NCBI GenBank assembly: GCA_030704615.1
Contig: CM060733.1
Coordinates: 20,212,001-20,276,000 of the forward strand
Origin: Takakia lepidozioides
Lineage: Eukaryota > Streptophyta > Takakiopsida > Takakiales > Takakiaceae
DNA length: 64,000 nucleotides
Direction of reading: 5' to 3'
Shown: positions 1 to 11,931 of the stretch, piece by piece
Position numbering within the stretch: the first letter of the stretch is position 1
How the letters are laid out: every line of letters starts with the position of its first letter
Notes under the pieces: generated by a model
The model's input: only the letters and a program-made list of their open reading frames with translations
Told to the model about the DNA's origin: nothing
The model's database searches: none
Program-made: the position numbers and the translations under genes

Positions 1-40
1 TGCTGGCAATCCCCACCTGCACCTTCCTGTTCCTCTCCAC

Positions 41-3000
41 ATGAGCCCCCTACCAGAGAGTTTGCTCTCTCCTGTTGACCCGGGTTTCTTAGAAGGTGCA
101 TCATCTTTGGCTCGATTTGGCCTCGACATAGGAGGCACCCTTTGCAAAGTTGTGTTCTTCGAGCCAATAACACCAGTCGACGGTAATAATCTGTCCAAAA
201 GGATGCTCAAGAGTAAACTTTCTCAAGTGAGCGCAGTTGGAGCAAATAGAGATGGAGGAGAAGTCAAGGGTCCTGGCAGGTTCTCTTCAGTGGAGTGCAA
301 CTGTGGTGTACGAGGGAAGGCTTGCAGTGGAGACTGCAGTGGGAGAGAAGCATTTCCACGCTTTGAATCAGACATCCCTTCAAGAAATAATCATAGAATG
401 GTCAATGAAACACAGGCAGATTCTCACAGGGGCTCAGCAATTTTCGGAGAGACATCCAAGAAACAAGAGGAAAACCTTCAATTCGGGAAGGCTGTAGTCG
501 ACCCTCCTCATTGCAATGGGGAAACCAAAGTTTCAGGACATGAAGATATCTTTTCTGTAGGGAGGAAACCTGATAGCCCACCCCAGCTGCAAAAGGGGAT
601 ACAAAGTGACAGTGAGAAGGGGAACCATGTGAGAAGTGGTGTGGCGGACTTGGTCGCATGCGAATGCAGCCGATCTTCCCCAAAGGCAAGGGATTTTATT
701 ATGCTTCCTGCTAATCACAAAAAAGATGGGATCACAGGAGAGGGTGGCGGAGGAGAGGAAGTTCGTAGCAAGAAAGAGAGCTCTCAACGGCAGGCACAGA
801 AGATATGGGTTTCAAGCCATGACCCAGTCTGCCTTCCCGGTCGTGGCACACTCTACTTCAAATGTTTTGGTTTGTCCAAACCTGCCATTGATATTACCTA
901 TCCTTCCATCCTAGAAGACACCTTCGGGGACAATCTAAAAATCTCAGATGGAGGATAGAATTGCACAAGTGAGTTTTTTTGCTACACTACATGTCCGTTC
1001 TGTCTCTCCTGTAGTTTTAGTTTAGCTTCTAGCAACCTGGAGAAGAAGATGAAGAAGACTCCGACCCGAAGCCGGCGTAATTAAGAGCCACTTCGCCTGG
1101 CGGCTACTGTCACCTTTAGGGGTGGGTGAGCTCTATAAAGTGAATTTGACTACACCTAATTGGTTGGTTGGCTATTTGCTATCTTGTAGTTGTTGGTAAT
1201 AATTGCTTGTGAGGGAGCGGGTGGCTGTGTAGTTTGAAGTTGTTGGGTGAGGAGTCAACCAACCTGAACACGTAAGTGACCATGTTACTTAGTTCTACAT
1301 TGCACTTGCCACTGTTGCTGCCTAGATCTGTGTAGTCATCATTTTCTGATCTGGTAGTTGGTGGGCTGGTTTAGAAACTTGGAGGATGGAGGAGTTTCTC
1401 TCTTTAACGAAGGAGCATTCCCTGGTCACGAAAGGCAGAGCCCTTGGAGCCACTGGGTAAGTTTTGGTCTTATCCTTAGAGGTGCATCGCTCATGGTCCT
1501 CTGAAAGTTGGAAGCCAGTGGATCACACTCCTCAAAATTCAAGCTTGGCCCCACTTTTTTATCTTACACTATCACCCATGGATTTGAATAGTCTTGGCGC
1601 CTGCTCATCTCACCTCAAGAAGGAGGCTGGGGGATGATTGCATGGAGGCTGGCAGGGGTGGAGCTCGGAAGTTTGGAGATCAGTTCGTCCAGATTGCCGG
1701 CCTGCAGCTTCAACATGCTGATGAACTAAAAAGGTAGTCACTTCTCATGCAATAGCCTCCCTTTGTGGAAATTTCAGGGTGTCAGTCTCTTCATATTTCG
1801 CATGTAGCATTCAACCGCCAGCTTGGATATGGTGGTATATGGGGCGAGTAAGTGGAATTTGGGACAGGGACGATAGTCCTCGTTGAGAAGTTTTCGTTTG
1901 GCACTGAGCCTGTGATGGCTCCTCTTTTGTTGGAATGTGAAGTTTGGTGCGAGGCATTGATTTTCTTGCTAGGCATGCCTATCAAGAGAGCTTTGAATAC
2001 CCCTTAGGTATGTGAACTTACTGGTCTCCTCCTTTCTCTCTATGCTTCTTTGTGTGACTGCCTGTCTCTATCACAGCCACATGTGTTGAATTTATTTGAA
2101 GGTGGATCTCTTCCTCCATGTGGGCCACAAGATTACCACAAGCCGGTGCCTTCCTGCTTGGACCATCTTTCTGGTCTCATAGTCCTGTCCTTTGTCTATG
2201 ATTGGGTTATCCATTGCAGGTGCCTACAAAGGAGGGGTTATCCAACGGCCCTGGCTATCCCCAGAGAATAGCAGCGACGATGGGGATAGTGATTGCTCGG
2301 GAGATGAAAGCCCTTCAAGATCTCCCAACACCAAGGAAACGTCTGACTCATTGGCACCTGTCCTGTCCACTTCTGCTACTTGTCAGCCAGATGACGATTC
2401 ACTAGAGCAGCGAAAAGCTGGCAAGAAGGAAAAGGGAAGCCTCCTTAGGGGTCCGGTTCTTGCAACACCCAGGAATGGCTGGTTGGGAGGAAGCGAGGCC
2501 TTGTATCCCTATCTTGTTGTAGGTGGCAAAACTGTCCCCGGATGTGCTAGGTGCTTTTGGAAAGTTCGTGAAGAGAGGAAACAAATGAAGTTGGTGGTAT
2601 TGCCCAAGCTACTCCATTACTGGCAGAAAATTACCTCTTTAAACAGCTGATAAAGTTCCCCTAGGCAAGCACTCATAGCAGTCGAAGCGAAATAGAAGGG
2701 ACAAGTATACTAAGTAACAGTACATAATCCTCGCTTCCAGGGATTATCATCAGTGTTGGTTTGGTGCCCAGGTGAATATAGGGTCAGGTGTAAGCATTTT
2801 GCGTGTCGACTCTGCTGACAAGTTTGAGCGTGTTGGTGGAACCAGTCTTGGCGGAAGGTCTTAACCTCTTCCTAGCCTTCTCCTCCAATCTTTACTGTTG
2901 GTCTCTTCAGTGACATGTAGGCAAATCCACAAGCGATTTTAAAGACATTCCTATTAGTAGAAAGTCAACCGGTTCTGTAGCCTCCTCAAACATGTATGTG

Positions 3001-6000
3001 CTCAATATCCAGCATCATAGAGGCCTCTGTGTCAGTGGGGTCCACCTAGCAGCTCACTTTATGAAGGCCTAGTTTTAAATGCTACTAAGAGAAACATTCT
3101 GGTTACTTGTGTGCTGCAGCACTTTCCTTGGGCTGGCATCAGCTCTCACAGGCTGCACCAGGTGAGTTGTACCAAAGAGCCTATTGGCAAGAATTTATGC
3201 TGTGCATCCTCAATTTAATGTGGTTTGTAGGAAAGTGTTTGTGTTACCCCTTCTATTGTTGCATGCCTAGGGCAGAAGGTTTTAGGGCCAGTCTTGTCTG
3301 GATCTGTGAACAACTTTTTTTGCAATCAAGACGGCATTACTAAATGGTTCTCTTTGTCCTGCTGCAGTTTTGAGGAGGCAATTGGATTGGCAATACAGGG
3401 AGATTCCACCCAGATTGATATGCTTGTTGGGGATATCTATGGTAACTAAAGCAACCTTTACCCTACTTATAGGTTTGAAGATGCTGCAACAGAGGTCTGA
3501 CTGAAGATTTTGAGTTTGACATCATCATAAGCACTCCTGCTACACCTAGAGGCCCGCTTGGTTGAATACTGGAACAGTTAAGAGATGGTACAATTTGTAG
3601 CAAACACAAATGAGGGGATATAATCAGATACTGTGACTAGGCGCTCATGGAAAAATCGACTGCCCACCAGAAGACCTCAGCCTTCATTGTAAGCTGCATC
3701 ACATGCAGCACTGCAAGGTTATTGATTATCTAAGTGATCATGAGAGCTATTCTGACAACCACACCCAAAATTTATGTTGGTACTGGTAGGTGCCTGGGTA
3801 CTTTGTTCCAGAGAAACCTATGTGACAAGTGCCTTACAAAGTATTTGTGTGGGGATGAGGTATCCAGGGGGTGATTACACGGAGATGGGCCTTGCTGCAA
3901 CGACAGTTGCCAGTTCTTTTGGCAAGGTAGTTTCTGAACCCTTTCTGCCAGAGGAGATTTGGCATCAATACACAAAACATCAAGACCCTCTTGTGGTGGA
4001 ACGATCACATTCCCTTGTGCTTGAATTATGTATAGCAATCACTCTGCTCTCTGCAGTTGGGCAGAATTATTTTTTTGGTCTCTCGCTGTTTGTCTATCTC
4101 TCTCCCTGCCCTCTAGGAAGCCTATCGACATTGGGTGGACTTGAAATGGGAGTAGATAAATGTCTCTGTGACTAAATGCCGGCCTTGCGACCTCGTGTCT
4201 TGGTTTGTTTTGACCTGAAGCACTCTGCTTTGGGTAAGGTAGTACATTGGATTTAGTTGGAGAGTCTGGGGCCTCTCCCTCTTTAGAACATGTCTACGCG
4301 GGCCATTCCCTGCAGCTCCTTTGGAGTGGTGATCTCTGAATGGTAACAAGCGGACCCCTACCGCTTGGGGGCAGCCCCTCCGCCCAAAATGGGCAGTTGC
4401 ATGCTCTGTCTAGCATGCTCGGCACTTGGGCTAGGGTTGGTGCTTGTGCTTAAACTTACAGCCTGCAAATACAGAAAAATTATTTGGCCACTCCGATAAT
4501 AACACTACTCAGGGTGATTCCTGGGAAATGGTTACTTATGCCAAATCTAGAGCTTCATGTGTAGTTTTTGGGGTGAATCCCAGGATGGACGATGTGTCCT
4601 TTAAAACTACCTGCTCCAGCTTAGGCTTGGATTATGTGGCTAATGGCACCATCTCAAGATTGGATAACAGAGGTACTTTGAAGGTTTCATTTCCTAAATC
4701 TGCTACAAATAGAATTCCACATCAAATCAGCTTCAAAGAAATTCGCCACTTGACTGGTTGGAGGGCGGTCTTAGACATTGGTGATCCAATGAGGCGCTCC
4801 AGGAAGACAGTCAAGTGTGGGGACTTCAACTTGAAAGTTTCTAACCGGTTTGAAGCCCTGGAAGAGATTGATACCAAGCAGCCAGACAGGTTAGTTGGCC
4901 CTATGTGTGCTGAGGCTGAGCGTCAGGAACCTGAAGGATTTGGCACTCTGAATGGATTGCCAATCCTTAAGGCTTACTCTAGAAGAATTAAATCTTCGCC
5001 TGAAGGATTTGGCACTCTGAATGGTTTGCCAATCCTTAAGGTTTACTCTAGAAGAATTAAATATTCGCCTGAAGGATTTGGCACCCTGCATGGTTTGCCA
5101 ATCCTTAAGGTTTACTCTAGACGCCCAAAATCTACACATGGGGCAACTGATCCCCCTTTGCAGAGTGGTTGGTCATCCAGGAGCAATCATAGGCTCCCTA
5201 GACGGCAAACAATCCATATGCAAAAGGCTGGCTTGCGGCTGGGCACTTTCAACTTCTCGGGGTTGACTAACCAAAGGAAACAATTTGAAGTGGGACAAGT
5301 TCTTCAGTCAAATGGTATTCATATTTGTGCTGGGCAAGAGACATGGGAAACTTCGGACAAACTGGTTAGAGATGTCAACGGCTACCGTTGGTTTGGCAAG
5401 ATGTGTGCGCTTAAGGTGACCTCTGCCAAGCGTGGGCAAAAAGGCGTTGGCTTCTTTGTCCGAGATTTCTTGTGTGACAATTGTGAAATTATCAACAAGG
5501 ATTTGCGGTATGAGCACAGTATCTGGCTGAAACTGAAATTGAAGGGCAGCGTGAGTAGGAAGGACCTCTTTGTGGGATGAGTTTACATGCCCACAGAGGG
5601 GACCCTTAGTGCTGACGCAGATAAAGCCTTCGAAGACGTAAAGCTGGACTGTGCTAAGTTCCTTGCCAAGGGTCAGGTGGTCTTATTGGGTGACTTCAAT
5701 GCCCGGGTGGGTAAAGGTCTTCACCAGGATGATATCATCGGACCTTTTGGTGAGGACGAGCTGAACTCTAATGGAAGACGGTTAATTAACTGTCTGGAAG
5801 AGCTTCAGCTTTCGACCCTGAACAATAGGTCAAAAGGTGACCCGATGCAGTGGACCCGTGAGAAAGCCCAAACTGGGGAACGATCCATTGTGGATTATAT
5901 CATAGTGGACAAGAATCTGTTTCCCCAGTGTGCCAATGTGTTAATTGACAGAACTGATATTGGTACCTCTGACCACTTTCTGGTTTGGACTGAGATCAAA

Positions 6001-9000
6001 AGGTGTTTCCCCAACACCAAGAGATCTGTGAAACGTTCGATCCAGAAGTGGCGCATTGAAAAATTCCGAAATGAAGAGGTCAAGGCTGAGTATGTCCAGG
6101 CCTTGCAAGAGGCTCTGCCCAACTTTGTCCATTCGCTCCAAGACCTTCAATCTCGCGCTGGCAATGCAAGAAAGGAAGTCGAAAGAGCGGTGGACTCTTG
6201 GGAGAGTTTCGTCTCTTCTGTGGCTGAAAAGATCATTGGGAGGAAACTAATTGTCTGTGGTAGAGCTGTTAATTGGTTGACCAATGAGATCAAACTCAAG
6301 ATTGCCGAGAGACGAGCCCTCTATAAAGAATGCTGCAGAATGAAAGCCAATAATGACCTTTGGGTTAGGTACTACCAGCTCCGCAAAGATATCAATCAGC
6401 TTGTAAGGTCTCAGAAGAAACTATATTGGGATAAGTTTTACGGGGAAATAAACTCAAACCACCATGGTGGTAATGACAAGAAATTCTGGTTGGCCCTTCA
6501 ACGTCTGTACAAGCTGAAAAATTGTCAGCAAGTACAAGCGCTGAGGACCCCTAAGGGTGCAGTGGTGACTTCAACGGCTGACATTGTCAACACCTTTGAA
6601 ACCCACTACAGTACACTTGGTAGAAATTCTAGTTCTAGCAGAGAGGGGTTTTCTGAAGCATGGAATGACATAGAAAGAACTGTGTCTATGATTCAAGATA
6701 GCCTTGATGAACTGGAGTATATTTCAGAGGGTTATAACGCTCCCATTAGTTCCTCTGAGATTGCGGAAGCAATTGAGCATCTAAACGGATACAAAGCTGG
6801 TGGCCCTGATGGCATTGTCAATGAGCTTATCAAGCATGGTGGTGACCCTATGATAGAGGCCCTTGTTCTTCTCTTTAACCTTATATGGAGGACTGAAATT
6901 ACCCCCTTTCGCTGGCGGCAGGGGGTCATTGTCAATTTATATAAGAAAGGTGACAGAGAAGAGCCGGGTAACTATCGGGGCATCATGCTTCTTAATGCAG
7001 TTGGCAAGATATTCTGCAGAGTTATAAGTACTCGTCTCGAGGTTGATCTGGAGTCCAGAGGTTGTTTCCATGAAGGCCAAGCTGGCTTTCGGCGAAACAG
7101 GGGCTGCGTGGATCATATCTTCACACTCAGCCAGATTATCCAGGGAAGGAAAAAAGAAGGAAAACCTACCTTTGTCTTTTTCTTGGATGTCAAAAAGGCC
7201 TATGACACTGTGTGGAGAGACGGTCTATGGCTCCGACTCTGGTCTTCCGGGATCAAGGGAAAGATGTGGAGAGTGGTCCATAACTTGTATGCTCACACTA
7301 AAAGCTGTGTCACTGTAAATGGACAGAAGTCTAATTTCTTTGACATAGACCAAGGTGTAGCTCAAGGATGTACCCTCTCCCCTCTGCTCTTCAATGTTTT
7401 CATCAATCAACTACTGGAGGATGTGGAAAGTGAGGGATTTGGGTTAAGGGTGGGTGATGCCACCATACCAGCCCTTATGTTTGCGGATGACTTCGCAGGC
7501 ATAGGGGAGACTCCTTCCAACCTCCAGGGGCTGATAGATTGCGCGAAGAGATACTTTGATCTTTGGGGGCTAGAGGCCAATGTCAGTAAATGCGCAGTGG
7601 TGGCATTCAACGACCGGGGGGAAGGAGGAGGCGATCTCAAGTGGCAGTGGGGAAGCCAAGAGATCCCTGTTCTCCCCTCCTACACCTATCTTGGCGTTGA
7701 GTTTTCCTCCAACTGTAATTGGGAAGCACATATTCAAAGAGTGGTTCAATCTGGCAAACGCAAAGCGCTGGGTCTCACTAAATTTTTCCACTGCAGAGGG
7801 ATCAACTCTGACGTCAAAAAAACCATGCTTTGCCGCGTTATCAGGCCGGCCTTGGAGTATGCATCTGCTGTATGGGTTGATAACTCCAACCAGGCTAAGT
7901 CTCTTGAATCCATCCAAGTCGGGGTGCTCAAGGAGTGCATGTCAGCATGCTCCAAAACAGCTAATGTGGCTGTTCGGGGTGGGTTTGGCATTCCTCCCTT
8001 AAGCTCCTGACGCGATGAATTCAAAATCAGATGGTGGGGTCAGCTGCAACGTATGGCTAATACCAGATATCCTAAGTTAATCGACTCTATATCTTGGAAG
8101 CAGGACCGCCCTGTCAAACAGGCTAAATCCTGGCGGAAAAGGGTAGAAGAGATTTTCAAGGATCTGAATCTTAGTCCACTAGCCATGACCCTGCTGGATA
8201 AATCTGGCTTAGAAGCTGAAGTTTCCGAAGCCATGTCTATTGCCAGGAAATTGTCTGAAGAAAATGAAGTTAGGCAGAAAACTTCCCTCAACCTGTTTCC
8301 AGTCTGTGACATGGGTGAGGCCATCATGGATGACCTCAAGGGTCTACCCACCCTCGGCACTAAATTCAAACTCAGGGCGGGTAGCCTACCTTTGAAGAAC
8401 AAACAGTGACAGAGAGGAAAGGGGGATTGTAAGTGCCCGTTGTGTGGGCAACCTGAAGACAATATTCACTTCCTGATTCATTGTCCTGGGTACTCTCACC
8501 AACGGGACACCCTCTTCCATTCCATCAAGGAAATTGTGCCTGTACCTCTGTTTAACAACTTTGAAAATCTTGAGGCTGAGCCAAAAGCCCAGGCCCTTTT
8601 GGGGTCTAGCTATTGGGCAAATCACACACATCAGATTGATGCTTGTGTGAAGGGATTTCTGGAGGATATATGGAAATCTCGGATCAACTGTTTATTCCAA
8701 GGTAAATCATACTACCGGCGTCAGCCCCTGACAAAGGTAGTTTCTGTCCCTTTATGTTCCGTTCAAACTGGGCGCGGGGTCAATGGCCACAAGGCTACGG
8801 CAAACAATGTCTTATGAGTACAATCTCTCCACTGCAGGGAGGAGGGGATCTGAAATGGAAATGGGGTAATGAAGAGATCTCTGTACTCCCTTCCTACACA
8901 TACCTTGGTGTTGAAATTTCCTCCTGCTGTAACTGGGATGCGCATATACAAAAAGTGATTCAATCAGCTAAACGCAGAGCTTTGGGTCCCACCACATTTA

Positions 9001-10274
9001 ATATTGGAGTTAAAAGGACCATGCTATGCACCGTTATTAGGCCTGCCTTGGAGTACGTACATGGCACTAGACTGAAATTTAAACTCAGGGCGGGAAGCCT
9101 ACCTTTGAACAATACAGAGAGGGAAAGGAGATTGCAATTGCACCAGGTGCGGGCAGCCTGAGGACAATATCCAGTTCTGATACACCGTCCGGACCCGAGG
9201 GTGACCCTCTTCAGGAACATCGAGAACATTGTTCCTGCACCTCTGTTCACCAACTTTGGACTGAGCCTAATGCCCTGGCCCTGTTGGGGTCTAATTGCTG
9301 GGCACCTGCCACACAGCAGGTGGATGCTTGTGTGAAGGGCTTTGTAGAGGATATCCGAAAAGCCCAAACTAATTGTCCTTATCTTGGTAAGTACCACTAC
9401 CGGAGTGAGCCCCTCACAAAGGTAGCGTCTGTTCCCTCTTGTTCCACCCAAACTGGGCGCGGGGTTTATGGCCACAAGGCTACAAACGTCAATCTCTCCC
9501 TCATGTCACACTTGCTAGGAGTCTTAGAAGATCTCTTATTCTGAGTCCTTGTGAGAGGGTGTCTATGTGGAACAGCTGGTGGAACCAAAAAGGAGAGATG
9601 CAGCGATGCAGGCACCACAGAATTTGGCCAAGGCAGTGCTGCTGATGGTGACCAACAATATTGGCTCCATTGCTATGCTCCATGCACGGGCGGCTGGGGT
9701 CCGCCAAATCATGTTCACTGGCAGCTTCCTCCATGAAAATAAGGTTCCCAAACTTGTGATAAATCTTTGTCTGCAATAGCTACCTTGCCACTTCACAGTG
9801 TGTCTAGCACTTTGGGTATCAAAATGGGTGAGTATAACCAGCAGAAATGCCCCAATTTTTAGAACTCTGTGTGTTTACATTATTCTACATTGGTGGTAAC
9901 TGTGTTGATTTAGAAAGGGTAGCGCGATTTCTGTATTTCAGATTCCAACACTTTTCTGTTGTGCAGTTAGCAATGCGGCTGCTGTCTGTGGCGATGGAGT
10001 TCTGGTCCAAGGGAAATATCAAGGTCATCCTCCATGCTGTCATGTTTGGCACTGCTTTGGACCGTTAGGAAACCCCTTGATGAGGATCAAGTGTGGGTTT
10101 TGTGTGGTTGTCCTGCATTGAATGGAACATGCTCAATAATGTTGTCACTCTCTGGCTTTGGTTTGGCAGGCAATCTTTCTACGACATGAAGGCCATGCCG
10201 GAGCTGTGGGAGCCCTGTTCAGTACTCTCGAGCAATCAAACCCAATTGATGCACTCCTGCTTAACTCAAGTTGA
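41..10274 (+). CDS. Pantothenate kinase, eukaryotic type II, 12 exons
   Basis: Phosphorylates pantothenate, the first step of coenzyme A synthesis. Exons join without a break as 41-869, 1375-1456, 1656-1733, 1943-2007, 2220-2518, 2772-2857, 3120-3161, 3368-3441, 3868-3926, 9576-9743, 9967-10023 and 10170-10274 (1944 nt, 647 codons plus stop); all junctions are GT-AG with matching phase. Landmarks in order: FGLDIGGTLCKVVFFEP (phosphate-binding loop), ATGGGARKF across exons 2-3, VNIGSGVSILRV, GGTSLGGSTFLGL, FEEAIGLAIQGDST, GDIYGGDY, TNNIGSIA, and FLRHEGHAGAVGAL near the C-terminus. Two stretches do not look conserved: about 210 residues in exon 1 and an acidic, Ser-rich segment in exon 5. The frame is open upstream of 41, so the start is provisional. 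There is no C-terminal DUF89 phosphatase domain. Intron 9 holds LINE sequence. Family call is confident; a few donors (869, 2518) are chosen by homology. Confidence 0.9.
4444..8817 (+). pseudogene. LINE (non-LTR retrotransposon) ORF2-like: endonuclease, reverse transcriptase, Cys-rich tail
   Basis: One reading frame runs through the whole stretch and is stopped only at 5578, 8008 and 8407, each time by TGA. The N-terminal part has three 23-residue repeats. An APE-type endonuclease follows (GTFNFSGLT, GQETWE, LLGDFNARVG, SDHFLVWTEI). The reverse transcriptase has KAGGPDGIVNE, NYRGIMLLN, GQAGFRRNRG, FLDVKKAYDTVW, QGCTLSPLLFN and the catalytic MFADD at 7477-7491. A Cys/His cluster (CPLCGQ..H..HC) lies near 8440-8500. 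It inserts the element by target-primed reverse transcription when intact; this copy is dead. It lies in the same orientation as the kinase gene, inside intron 9. The 5' end is not clear; element sequence may begin between about 4200 and 4440. Confidence 0.88.
4930..5136 (+). repeat. Three tandem 69-bp units inside the LINE ORF
   Basis: Units begin at 4930, 4999 and 5068, each coding PEGFGTLNGLPILK and then YSRR with small changes. The period is an exact multiple of three, so the frame is kept. They lie between the N-terminal region and the endonuclease, where a linker is expected. Confidence 0.9.
8830..9520 (+). mobile_element. Second, truncated and internally deleted LINE fragment
   Basis: This segment repeats the 3' part of the preceding LINE. 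8838-9055 corresponds to about 7628-7860 (GGDLKW, LPSYTYLGVE, NWDAHIQ). It then jumps to the region like 8360-8410 (KFKLRAGSLPL), the Cys-rich tail, and the terminal TGRGV.GHKAT sequence. Base differences from the first copy show it is a separate, related insertion or an old tandem duplication. Its end lies some 50 bases before the kinase exon 10 acceptor at 9574-9575. Confidence 0.8.
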
Positions 10275-11446
10275 GCCATCGAATCCAGTAATTTTCATGG
10301 GCTATTGATACACACTGGGCTTTTAATTCATCCCAAAACATCTTGTTTGTGGGCCATTGACCATGGCACTTCTGTTTCCCTCGATTACAAGTGGCGATGA
10401 GCTCTGCTGCAGCAAAGTACTCCCAAGTCTGAATCTTCATGAATTTCCAGCTCCAATTGTCCCTGCCACACCTGCTCAAGCCACTCTCATTGTTCTCCAC
10501 CTTTCTGAACCTGTTCAAGACTTGGAGGGTGATATGCTTCTTGGTTATCTTGACCAAGTCTTGCTGTCTTGTACCATAACGCCAAAGGGCTCCATGGCAG
10601 ATCAGTACATTTTGAAGTGTAGAGAATTTCAACACTCGAAATGATGAGGCAGCAATATCGGCTGTAGAATGTCATGGATGTTATTTATTCTTTTTGTTAT
10701 GGTCGCTGACTCCTCTATCTTTGGAGTTGACATCCTTCTCCTATCAAGCTATGTGTAATCCACTCCTTGTGCGGAGCTTCCCTGTCGCATTTGTGGGTGA
10801 CAGCTGACATACAGCTATGTAACATTGTGGGTGACTCCTCTGTCTTTGGAGTTGGCATCCTAGCCATTTTATCAAGCTATGTGTAATCCATTCCTTGTGC
10901 AGGGCTTCCTTGTCGCATTTGTGGGTGACACTGGTAGATAGTTGCTAGGGGCAGGAGTTTACAACATGTAATTGGATCCAAGTAAGGAGCGAAGAGCACA
11001 ATCACATTCGTGTAGTTCTCTTCTCAGATGTGGTGGGGTCCATTTCTTCTCTACTCGATAAGGAAGAACAGCCTGATGCACGACTCTCCAACATACGATG
11101 TTACAGATATCCACCCGCCCGAATTTACAGATCATCGGATTCACAGTTCCCTCGGCTGCCTTGGGTTTGATGTCTGGGTGGCGGGTGGTCCAATTGTTAT
11201 ACTTAAAAGAGAGCAGATTTGGGTAGTAAAGAGTCTCACAAGTTTGTGAAAGTCAACTTTCCATCCTTTGTACAGTTACCTCATGTCAGTTTGTAAAGGT
11301 TTCATGAGTTTGTCAAAGTTTTGACATCCGTTGTATTCTCACACTGTTACGGCTCATCCATCCCATTTCCTTCGGAGTGAGGCCACAAGGGGAGAGACGA
11401 AGTGGGGAGACGAAGTGGGCAACGCAAGGCGCAACAGCAGGCAGCT
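10275..11446. other. 3' flank of the kinase gene and upstream region of NDUFS5; no gene recognised
   Basis: A 124-codon open frame exists on the minus strand at 10261-10635, but it resembles nothing I know and overlaps the kinase 3' end, so it is not called. The stretch otherwise holds a pair of tandem repeats at 10708-10929. It presumably carries the kinase 3' UTR and the NDUFS5 promoter and 5' UTR. Confidence 0.5.
10708..10929. repeat. Two-copy tandem repeat of about 125 bp
   Basis: Copies at about 10708-10801 and 10833-10929 share GACTCCTCT.TCTTTGGAGTT, ATCAAGCTATGTGTAATCC and TCGCATTTGTGGGTGAC with scattered differences, separated by a short spacer. Confidence 0.85.
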
Positions 11447-11893
11447 ATGGCGTCGGGGTTTGGCATTCACGGTAAGAAAGGCCGCTGCTACGACGTGTGG
11501 ATGGACTTCAGTGACTGCATGTCCCACTGCACCATGCCCGCTGACTGTGCAGCATTGCGTGACGACTACTTTGAATGCCTGCATCATCGCAAAGAGGCTC
11601 GTCTCTCTCCCTCTCTCTATTCGTGTGATTATTTTAGGGTTAGTTGAACGTAATTCTATGGGGGATTCAAGCTGAAAGGTTTTTTTATGGGGATTTCACG
11701 TTTTCATTATCTGGGTTGTGTCCCTGTCTGGCCTCTCTCTCCAATGGAACCAGCAATGAGTCGTATCCAAGGCATTCGTTTGTCTTTCCATATTTTTTAA
11801 GCTCTCAATCCCGGAACAATCGTCCGCCAAAAGAGATCTCAGCTGTATTGATCATGGATCACTATGGATAGGCTTGCTCCTGTCTGTCAAGCG

Positions 11894-11931
<38 letters not shown>

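Noticed and set aside
5578-8409. Reassigned TGA codon (non-standard genetic code)
   Set aside because: Host genes here end in TGA normally (kinase, NDUFS5, Em), so the three TGAs in the LINE are decay.
10261-10635. 124-codon minus-strand frame next to the kinase stop codon
   Set aside because: It overlaps the kinase terminal exon and shows no family signature; most likely antisense to 3' UTR by chance.
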